Shown here piece after piece: positions 35,442 to 41,780 of a DNA stretch of 64,000 nucleotides. Position 1 is the first letter of the stretch. Each line of letters begins with the position of its first letter. The notes beneath the pieces were generated by a model that ran no database searches, was not told the DNA's origin, and saw nothing but the letters and a program-made list of their open reading frames with translations. The DNA is from Tersicoccus sp. Bi-70 (GTDB lineage Bacteria; Actinomycetota; Actinomycetes; Actinomycetales; Micrococcaceae). Where the stretch lies: contig NZ_MIEU01000002.1 of the NCBI RefSeq assembly GCF_001968825.1, positions 186,001 to 250,000 on the forward strand. Reading direction: 5' to 3'. The translations under genes were made by a program, and so were the position numbers.

Positions 35442-35471
35442 TTGAGGTATCGGGTCCCGGCGGGCTAGAAT
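35442..35471 (+). promoter_or_regulatory. Promoter of the yceD-rpmF-rnc-mutM unit
   Basis: TTGAGG (35442-35447) and TAGAAT (35466-35471) are separated by 18 bp, among the best matches in the window. The -10 overlaps ATG 35470, the longest possible yceD start, so the transcript would begin near 35478, downstream of that ATG. Confidence 0.7.
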
Positions 35472-36081
35472 GGTCAGTCGGTCATCTGTTCTTCAGGAGT
35501 TCACCATCAGCCGCCCACATCAGCACCAGGCACTCGATGCCCTGGTCGTCAGTGTCCGGGAACTGCAGCGCAGTCCCGGGGCGATGCGCGCTCTCGAGGA
35601 ACGGGTCGAGGCTCCGGAGGACTTCGGAACCCCGGCGATCGGCATCCCCGCAGGCTCGGACATCGAGCTGGACCTGCGGTTGGAGGCGGTGCACGAGGGA
35701 GTCCTGGTGTCCGGTACGGCCACGGCCCGCGCGGTCGGTGAGTGCGTCCGGTGTCTGGACCCCATCGCGTACGACCTCACGGTGGACGCGCAGGAGCTGT
35801 TCTTCGCCGACCCCGATCCGGCAACGGACGAGGACGGCGATCCCCTGCCGCGGATCGAGCACGAGAGTGTCGATCTGATGCCGCTGCTGCGCGATGCCTT
35901 CGTGACCGAGCTGCCGTTCCAGCCGGTGTGCAGGCCCGACTGTCAGGGCCTGTGCCCGCAGTGCGGCGTGCGGCTGGAGGACCACCCGGGCCACCGGCAC
36001 GAGACGCGCGATCCGCGTTGGGACGCCCTGCAGTCCCTCGCGACCGACCCGGGTCAGACAGACCAACGCAAGAGCAACTGA
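35470..36081 (+). CDS. YceD family (DUF177) protein
   Basis: This protein of up to 203 aa belongs to the YceD/DUF177 family that precedes rpmF in most bacteria and is linked to 23S rRNA or large-subunit accumulation. The core has LDLRLEAVHEGVLVSGTATA, ECVRCLDP and a C-terminal CRPDCQGLCPQCG zinc-like site. The 5' end is uncertain: the only canonical start before the conserved part is ATG 35470, which overlaps the -10 hexamer, while a good AGGAG (35495-35499) sits 6 nt before ATC 35506. The true start may be ATC 35506. It lies 15 bp before rpmF. Confidence 0.85.
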   Translation: MVSRSSVLQEFTISRPHQHQALDALVVSVRELQRSPGAMRALEERVEAPEDFGTPAIGIPAGSDIELDLRLEAVHEGVLVSGTATARAVGECVRCLDPIAYDLTVDAQELFFADPDPATDEDGDPLPRIEHESVDLMPLLRDAFVTELPFQPVCRPDCQGLCPQCGVRLEDHPGHRHETRDPRWDALQSLATDPGQTDQRKSN

Positions 36082-36096
36082 AGAAAAGAGTCAATC

Positions 36097-36300
36097 GTGG
36101 CTGTTCCCAAGCGGAAGACCTCCCGCTCGAATACGCGTTCCCGCCGTGCCCAGTGGAAGGCCGAGGTTCCCACCCTGGTCAAGACCGTCGAGAACGGTCG
36201 AGTGTCCTGGAGCCTGCCGCACACCGCCAAGGTCGTGACGGACTCCGCCGGCACCCCGCTCTTCCGGGAGTACAAGGGCCGCAAGGTCGCTGACGTCTGA
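36097..36300 (+). CDS. rpmF: 50S ribosomal protein L32, Cys-less form
   Basis: This 67-aa large-subunit protein opens with [20 protein letters not shown], the standard L32 start. It has no cysteine, so it is the zinc-independent form usual in Micrococcales. GTG 36097 is preceded by GAAGAAAAGAG. It is in one transcript with yceD and rnc. A strong 11-bp hairpin occupies the gap to rnc. Confidence 0.97.
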   Translation: MAVPKRKTSRSNTRSRRAQWKAEVPTLVKTVENGRVSWSLPHTAKVVTDSAGTPLFREYKGRKVADV

Positions 36301-36317
36301 GACCTCCACGGTCACGA

Positions 36318-36342
36318 CCGGCTCCGCCTCGGGCGGAGCCGG
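36318..36342 (+). other. GC-rich stem-loop between rpmF and rnc
   Basis: CCGGCTCCGCC (36318-36328) and GGCGGAGCCGG (36332-36342) pair perfectly around a TCG loop, 13 nt before the rnc start. There is no T tract, so it is not a classical terminator. A double-stranded element in the rnc leader could be an RNase III target for autoregulation, as known upstream of rnc in E. coli and Streptomyces. Confidence 0.65.
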
Positions 36343-36355
36343 CGGGGCCCGTCCG

Positions 36356-37210
36356 ATGAGCGATCTCGACTGGCTTCAGGAGCAGTTCGGCGTCACGATC
36401 GACGCCGAACTGCTTTCGCTTGCCCTGACGCACCGCTCGTACGCGTACGAGCACGGCGGCATCCCGACGAACGAGCGCCTCGAGTTCCTCGGCGACTCCA
36501 TCCTCGGCTTCGCCGTCACCGATTTCCTGTTCCGTGAGAACCCGGACCTCTCCGAGGGCGAGCTCGCGAAGCTCCGCTCCGCCGTGGTCAGCACCCGGGC
36601 CCTCGCGAACGTCGCCCGCGGCCTGGACGTGGGCGACCACATCCACCTGGGCCAGGGCGAGAAGATGACGAACGGCCGGGACAAGGCCTCGATCCTCGCC
36701 GACACCATGGAGGCGATCTTCGGGGCCACCTACGTGGATCTCGGCATCGAGGCGGCACGTGACCTGGTGATGCGGCTGGTCGGGCCCCTGCTGACCGACG
36801 CCGAGGCGTTGATGGCCAGCACCGACTGGAAGACGAGCATCCAGGAGTACGCGGCACTGCGCCAGCTCAGCCCGGTGGACTACGGCGTCGTCGGAGAGGG
36901 CCCGGACCACGCCCGCCGGTTCACCGCGACCCTGACGATCGCCGGTGAGGTCTACGGTGTCGGCCGCGGGCACTCCAAGAAGGAAGCGGAGCAGGAGGCC
37001 GCTGCCGCCGGTTGGCGGATCGCCGCCGAGCGGACCGCCGTCCTCGGCACCGAGACCGGCAACGGGCAGGTCACCGATCCCGCCGTCGGCTCGAACGGGT
37101 CCACATCTCCGAACGGCTCGACGCCGGCGACGACGGCTGCGGTCGCCGTCGAGTCCGCGGATCCGCCCGTCGACGTCCCGGCCGACACTCCCGCCGACCC
37201 GACCCGCTGA
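36356..37210 (+). CDS. rnc: Ribonuclease III
   Basis: RNase III cleaves double-stranded RNA in rRNA maturation and mRNA turnover. The 284-aa protein has the catalytic signature [16 protein letters not shown] (residues 39-54), the second acidic site [13 protein letters not shown], and a dsRNA-binding domain ([12 protein letters not shown] to [13 protein letters not shown], about 160-225). A non-conserved Thr/Pro/Asp-rich tail of about 55 residues follows. The hairpin just upstream could be its own substrate. It lies 16 bp before mutM. Confidence 0.95.
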   Translation: MSDLDWLQEQFGVTIDAELLSLALTHRSYAYEHGGIPTNERLEFLGDSILGFAVTDFLFRENPDLSEGELAKLRSAVVSTRALANVARGLDVGDHIHLGQGEKMTNGRDKASILADTMEAIFGATYVDLGIEAARDLVMRLVGPLLTDAEALMASTDWKTSIQEYAALRQLSPVDYGVVGEGPDHARRFTATLTIAGEVYGVGRGHSKKEAEQEAAAAGWRIAAERTAVLGTETGNGQVTDPAVGSNGSTSPNGSTPATTAAVAVESADPPVDVPADTPADPTR

Positions 37211-37226
37211 CACCCGGATACCGACC

Positions 37227-38243
37227 GTGCCAGAACTGCCCGAGGTCGAGGTCGTCCGGCGCGGCCTCGCCCCGTGGGCGGTAGGCCGGACCGTCACCGC
37301 GGTCGACGTCGTCGACCCCCGCTCGGTCCGCCGCCAGCTCGGCGGGCCCGACGCCTTCACCACCGCCCTCACCGGCCGCCGGCTCGCCGCCGCCGTCCGT
37401 CGCGGCAAGTTCCTCTGGCTCCCGCTCACCGACGCCGGCCCCCTCGCTCCCGACGACGGGGCAGCGCCGTCCGCCCTGGTCGTGCACCTGGGCATGAGCG
37501 GGCAGGTGCTCATCCAGCCCGCCGGGAAGCCGGACGAGAACCACCTGCGCATCCGGCTGCATCTGGCGCCGGAGCTTTCCACTCCCGCTGACGTCGAGGC
37601 CGTGGATGCGAGCTCCGTCGTCGACGCACCCGCGCCAGACGAGCCCGAGCAGCAGCTCCGCTTCGTCGACCAGCGGATCTTCGGCGGCATGCACGTGGAC
37701 CGGCTCGTCGGCACGGAGGACGGCGCACCCGGCGGCGCCGGCAGCGACGCACCGCTGATCCCGTCCAGTGCCGCGCACATCGCGCGCGACCCGCTGGACC
37801 CCGCCTTCGACGCCGCCGCCTTCACCGCGCGGCTCCGGCGCCGGCGCACCGGCATCAAACGCGCCCTCCTGGACCAGTCCCTGATCTCCGGCATCGGCAA
37901 CATCTACGCCGACGAGTCGCTGTGGCGCGCCCGGCTGCACTACGCGCGTCCCACCGAGACCCTGCGACGGAGCGAGGTCGAGCGGGTGCTTGCCGCCTGT
38001 CGCGAGGTGATGGGCACCGCGCTGGAGGCGGGCGGCACGAGCTTCGACGCGCTCTACGTCAACGTCAACGGCCAGTCCGGGTACTTCGACCGGTCGCTGG
38101 CCGTCTACGGGCAGACCGGGCGGCTGTGCCCGCGCTGCTCCGCGAACGGCCGGCACAGCGTGATCCGGCGCGACTCGTTAATGAACCGCGGATCGTTCAC
38201 GTGCCCGGTGTGCCAGCCGCGGCCCCGCAACGCCCGCTGGTAG
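37227..38243 (+). CDS. mutM: Bifunctional DNA-formamidopyrimidine glycosylase / DNA lyase
   Basis: MutM (Fpg) removes 8-oxoguanine and formamidopyrimidines. Processing of the start GTG 37227 leaves the catalytic N-terminal proline of [13 protein letters not shown], with the essential glutamate next to it. The H2TH region ([17 protein letters not shown]) and a C-terminal zinc finger (CPRC...CPVC) are intact. The product is 338 aa, longer than usual (about 270-320), because of Ala/Pro/Asp-rich loops near residues 120-140 and 165-185. A TTA leucine codon, very rare in such DNA, occurs at 38178. It closes the yceD-rpmF-rnc-mutM unit. Confidence 0.95.
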   Translation: MPELPEVEVVRRGLAPWAVGRTVTAVDVVDPRSVRRQLGGPDAFTTALTGRRLAAAVRRGKFLWLPLTDAGPLAPDDGAAPSALVVHLGMSGQVLIQPAGKPDENHLRIRLHLAPELSTPADVEAVDASSVVDAPAPDEPEQQLRFVDQRIFGGMHVDRLVGTEDGAPGGAGSDAPLIPSSAAHIARDPLDPAFDAAAFTARLRRRRTGIKRALLDQSLISGIGNIYADESLWRARLHYARPTETLRRSEVERVLAACREVMGTALEAGGTSFDALYVNVNGQSGYFDRSLAVYGQTGRLCPRCSANGRHSVIRRDSLMNRGSFTCPVCQPRPRNARW

Positions 38244-38287
38244 TCGACGATCCGGTCGACGCCCCAGCCGAGCGCCTGACCAATTCC

Positions 38288-38317
38288 TTGACCGTTCCTG
38301 TGAGCGGCTCCTAGCCT
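38288..38317 (+). promoter_or_regulatory. Promoter of the secreted hydrolase gene
   Basis: TTGACC (38288-38293) and TAGCCT (38312-38317) are 18 bp apart, about 60 nt before ATG 38381. It separates the hydrolase gene from the mutM unit. Confidence 0.5.
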
Positions 38318-38380
38318 TGGCGTACCCCCGCTCCGTCCGAGCGCCGGTGATCTCCTGCAGGGCCGAGGTGCGGAGGAATC

Positions 38381-40078
38381 ATGAAGGTTCGCGACGAGCA
38401 GTTCCGAGCGGGACACCCACGTCGGAGGGCCGTCTGGCGGACGTGGGCCGTGGTGACCGCGGTGATCGCCGCGTTCTCCCTGGTCATGACGCCGGCCGTC
38501 GGGCAGTCTCTCGACCCCTCGGCGTTCGGGTCCGCCACCGTCGCGGCCGATGACTCGGCCACCGCGGACTCCGGTCCGGCGGCGATCCCCGGAGCGGGCG
38601 TGCCCGCGACGGTGACGCCGAGGCTGACCGGACCGAGCGGCGCGCCTCTGACGTCCACGCGGATCACGGGCCCGATCCGGGTCACCTCGACGTCGTACCC
38701 GTTCGGGGCGGCGAACCACACGAGGGTTCCCGAGAATCTGGCCGCCATCGGCTACGTCGAGGAGGAGTACTTCGTCAGCGGGCTGGCCAACGTCTACACG
38801 TGGCCTGCGCCGGGCCCGGCCGTGGTGCGGACCGCCAACGCCCCGTACACGACGCGCATCCTCGTCCGCCGTCCCGCCCGGGCCAGCGCGTTCAGCGGCA
38901 ACGTCGTCGTCGAACCGCTCAACCCGTCGAACCTGTTCGACCTCAACCTCGGCTGGGGGCTGATGCACGAGCAGCTGATCCGCAACGGCGACGTGTGGGT
39001 GGGGGTGACGGTCAAGCCCGTCTCGATGCAGACCCTCAAGACGTTCAACCCGGTGCGCTACGCACCGCTGAGCATGAACAACCCGCTGCCGCTGGACGAC
39101 CCGCGCAACTGCGCCACGGTGCCCGCGGACAGCTCGCGGACCACCGAGAACGGCCTGGCCTGGGACATCTACAGCCAGGTCGGCCAGTTGCTGCGGACGT
39201 CGGCCAGCCCGGTGCACTACGGCGGCGCGAAGGCGCACCACGCGCTCAAGCTCTACGGCTTCGGGTACTCGCAGACCGGCGGGTACATGTACGACTACAT
39301 CAACGCGGTGGCCCCCCGGGTCAAGGCAGAGACCGGGCGGTCGATCTACGACGCGTACATCGTCGCCGTCGCGGGCGGCGCCTTCGCCGGCATCTACCCG
39401 ATCAACCAGTGCGAGGCGCTCCCGGCGCTGGGCGACCCGCGCCGCCAGTTCTCCAACGTCGGGGTGCCGATCATTCACGTGATGTCGCAGTCGGACTACC
39501 TGCGGGGCATCACGGCGCGACGGCCGGACAGCGACGTTCCCAGTGACGCCTACCGGCAGTACGAGATGGCTGGGGCCGGGCACGCGACGCAGACCGAACT
39601 GGACTTCGCCGCCGCTCCTGCGGACATCGAGAAGGGCGGACGCGCGGTGCCGCCGTCGAACTGCAACGAGGGCCCGCGCAGCCGGTTCCCGAGCTCGATT
39701 TTCTTCGACGCCTTCCTGCGGAACCTCGACGACTGGGTCCGGCGGGGGATCGCTCCGCCGCACGGCTCGCCGATCGTGGTGCAGAACGGGGCTCCGGTGC
39801 TGGACCGGTTCGGCAACGTGGTCGGTGGTCTGCGTTCGCCCTACCTCGATGTGCCGACGTCCACCTGGTACGGCAGTTCGACCGGGCCGTCCTTCTGTGC
39901 GATCGCCGGCCACGAGGTTCCGTTCAGCCAGGCGCTGCTGCAGCAGATCTACCCGACGCACACGGTGTACGTCAGGGCGGTCGCGAAGGACACGCGGGCG
40001 CTGGTCAAGCAGCGGTTCATCACCCGCTACGACGGTGACCGGCTCGTGCGGGAGGCCTCGACGGCTGAAGTGCCGTGA
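38381..40078 (+). CDS. Secreted alpha/beta-hydrolase domain protein
   Basis: This 565-aa protein has a Sec-type signal peptide: basic start with RRR, hydrophobic core near residues 24-38, and a likely cleavage after an Ala-rich site near 42. The body fits the large alpha/beta-hydrolase-domain family seen in actinobacteria and proteobacteria (Abhydrolase_10 type, by recall). The nucleophile elbow is GFGYSQTGGY with Ser 297, and a late GAGHAT supplies the likely catalytic His. Several cysteines (NCATV, NQCEA, SNCNE, SFCAI) could form disulfides outside the cell. The substrate is unknown, but an ester is likely. GGAGGAATC lies directly before ATG 38381. A strong hairpin follows the stop. Confidence 0.78.
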   Translation: MKVRDEQFRAGHPRRRAVWRTWAVVTAVIAAFSLVMTPAVGQSLDPSAFGSATVAADDSATADSGPAAIPGAGVPATVTPRLTGPSGAPLTSTRITGPIRVTSTSYPFGAANHTRVPENLAAIGYVEEEYFVSGLANVYTWPAPGPAVVRTANAPYTTRILVRRPARASAFSGNVVVEPLNPSNLFDLNLGWGLMHEQLIRNGDVWVGVTVKPVSMQTLKTFNPVRYAPLSMNNPLPLDDPRNCATVPADSSRTTENGLAWDIYSQVGQLLRTSASPVHYGGAKAHHALKLYGFGYSQTGGYMYDYINAVAPRVKAETGRSIYDAYIVAVAGGAFAGIYPINQCEALPALGDPRRQFSNVGVPIIHVMSQSDYLRGITARRPDSDVPSDAYRQYEMAGAGHATQTELDFAAAPADIEKGGRAVPPSNCNEGPRSRFPSSIFFDAFLRNLDDWVRRGIAPPHGSPIVVQNGAPVLDRFGNVVGGLRSPYLDVPTSTWYGSSTGPSFCAIAGHEVPFSQALLQQIYPTHTVYVRAVAKDTRALVKQRFITRYDGDRLVREASTAEVP

Positions 40079-40115
40079 CCGACCGCTGGTGAGCGACTGG
40101 GTCGACCGACAGGGT

Positions 40116-40148
40116 ACGGGCCCCGATTCCCACGGAACCGGGGCCCGT
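40116..40148. terminator. Bidirectional terminator hairpin
   Basis: ACGGGCCCCG (40116-40125) pairs with CGGGGCCCGT (40139-40148); inside, TTCC/GGAA adds 4 bp around a CAC loop after one mismatch. It sits between convergent genes and lacks a T run, typical of actinobacterial terminators. Confidence 0.65.
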
Positions 40149-40172
40149 TGCCGTTGCCACGGCCTGAGTCAA

Positions 40173-40385
40173 TCAGCCGAGTCGGGAGAATGCGCCCGAG
40201 GGTGCTTCCGGTCGAGCGGTGACGTGCAGGACGCTCGTCACGACGCCGAAGACGAGAAGGCCGACCAGCACGGCCCACTCCAGTCCCAGGCGCGGGATCA
40301 GCGACATCGTCACGGCGTACGGCACGACGAACGCGACCGCTCGCCGGCCGGCCCGACGCAGACGAGGGTGGGACAGTTCCAGCAT
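40173..40385 (-). CDS. Small membrane protein, unknown
   Basis: This is a 70-aa product (MLELSHPRLRRAGRRAVAFV...) with two hydrophobic segments (AVAFVVPYAVTMSLI near residues 17-31 and WAVLVGLLVFGVVTSVL near 38-54) and a basic N-terminus. I do not recognise the family. I chose ATG 40385 over an upstream start because a TATGGT hexamer (plus 40392-40397) ends 6 nt before it, with TTCCGT 17 bp further up. That arrangement suggests a leaderless transcript. It is divergent from the next small gene and convergent with the hydrolase gene. Confidence 0.5.
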   Translation of the reverse strand: MLELSHPRLRRAGRRAVAFVVPYAVTMSLIPRLGLEWAVLVGLLVFGVVTSVLHVTARPEAPSGAFSRLG

Positions 40386-40431
40386 GAGCACACCATAGGC
40401 TGCGGTGGCCCGCGACGGAAGGATGACCGCC

Positions 40432-40725
40432 ATGCTCAGAGCCGTCCGGGTCGACGAGCGGGACATGCTGCAGGTCGACGAGCGCGTGCGGCCGCTGCGG
40501 GTGCTCGATTCGTGGCTCGACCCGACGGACGGCCAGCTCCTGCGGACCGACAGCCATGACGTCGAGACGGACGACCTGGCCGAGGTCCACGCGTGGGTGG
40601 TCCGGCACGGCCGGACGACGGCGACCGTCAGCGAGGTGTACCGGCCGGTGGACGGATCCAGCCGCGCCGACGAAGGGAGATTCGTGCTCGTGGGCCGGTA
40701 TCGACTCGCGCCGCCGACGGAGTAG
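40432..40725 (+). CDS. Hypothetical protein, about 97 aa
   Basis: This is a small acidic protein (MLRAVRVDERDMLQVDERVR..., DSWLDPTDGQLLRT, HDVETDDLAEVHAWVV, RFVLVGRYRLAPP) without membrane segments or cysteines. It looks like a compact mixed alpha/beta fold. I cannot name the family. GGAAGG (40417-40422) lies 9 nt before ATG 40432; ATG 40423 is possible but sits directly against the ribosome site. It is divergent from the small membrane protein gene and convergent with the ole cluster. Confidence 0.5.
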   Translation: MLRAVRVDERDMLQVDERVRPLRVLDSWLDPTDGQLLRTDSHDVETDDLAEVHAWVVRHGRTTATVSEVYRPVDGSSRADEGRFVLVGRYRLAPPTE

Positions 40726-40760
40726 GCGCGCTGGCCGAGGAACCGGAGGGAGGCGGTTCC

Positions 40761-41780
40761 CTAGCCGCCGTAGTGCGCCGCGAGGCGGGCGAGACCGTCG
40801 TCGATCGTGACCGCCGGCGTCCAGTCGAGCACCTCACGGGTGTGCCGCTGGTCGAACCAGTGCGCGGTGGAGAGCTGCTCCGCGAGGAATCGAGTCATCG
40901 GCGGCTCGTCCCGGCTGTCTTCCGGGAAGCGCCGGAACCGCCACGCGGCCTCGACGACGCCGCCGGCTACCCGAGCCAGACGGCCGGGCACGTGCCATGA
41001 GGGTTCGGGGACACCGGCGGCCCGGCAGATGCCGCCGATCAGTTCCCCGACCGTGCGCGGTTGCCCGTTGGTGACGACGAGCGCCTGGCCGTGGACGTGC
41101 TCCATCCGGTGCAGTCCCGCCACGATCGCGGCGGCCGCGTTGTCGAGGTAGGTGGTGTCGATCAGGGCGGCACCGGCGTCGAGCAGCGGTAACCGGCCGC
41201 GCCGGGCGCGGTCGATCACGCGTTCGACCAGTTGGGTGTCGCCCGGACCCCACACGATGTGCGGGCGGATGGCGGTGACCCGGAATTCCGGTGTGTCCGC
41301 GGCCAGAGCGAGCAGTTCGGCGGCCGCCTTGGTCCGGGCGTAGTCGCCGCGGGCCCGCGCCGGGTCGGCCGGCTCGGCACCGGCCCCGACGATGGAGGAC
41401 CCATGGTGGGCGACCGAGGGGGAGGAGACGAAGACGACGTCGCCCACGTTCGCCGCCCGGGCCGCCGCCAGCAGCGCCGCCGTCCCGTCGACGTTGACCG
41501 CGACGAACTCGCTCGGGTCACCGGTGAAGGACACCTTCGCCGCGAGGTGGATCACCGCGTCGACACCGTTGACGGCACGGGCGAGAGCGTCCGGATCCGT
41601 CAGGGAACCGAGGACGTCCGTCGCACCGGCGACGGGTGCGGGCCGGCGCTGGAAGGTGCGCACCGTGTGGCCCTGGGTGACGAGCAGCTGGGCCACGGCG
41701 GAGCCGAGCAGGCCGCTCGCCCCCGTGACGAGCACCCGGCGGGACCTGGCGGTATCCGATCCCTGGGGCCCCGGCGTCAC
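40761..41780 (-). CDS. oleD: 2-alkyl-3-oxoalkanoate reductase OleD
   Basis: OleD reduces the beta-keto acid made by OleA to a 2-alkyl-3-hydroxyalkanoic acid with NADPH. The 339-aa extended short-chain dehydrogenase has the Rossmann motif TGASGLLGSAV (from residue 19), a serine in VFVSSPSVAHHGSS, and the YxxxK pair Tyr147/Lys151 (DYARTKAAAE). It resembles 3-beta-hydroxysteroid dehydrogenase/epimerase proteins, as expected. GTG 41780 overlaps the oleBC stop (GTGA). It is the last gene of the three-gene olefin operon. Confidence 0.9.
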   Translation of the reverse strand: MTPGPQGSDTARSRRVLVTGASGLLGSAVAQLLVTQGHTVRTFQRRPAPVAGATDVLGSLTDPDALARAVNGVDAVIHLAAKVSFTGDPSEFVAVNVDGTAALLAAARAANVGDVVFVSSPSVAHHGSSIVGAGAEPADPARARGDYARTKAAAELLALAADTPEFRVTAIRPHIVWGPGDTQLVERVIDRARRGRLPLLDAGAALIDTTYLDNAAAAIVAGLHRMEHVHGQALVVTNGQPRTVGELIGGICRAAGVPEPSWHVPGRLARVAGGVVEAAWRFRRFPEDSRDEPPMTRFLAEQLSTAHWFDQRHTREVLDWTPAVTIDDGLARLAAHYGG

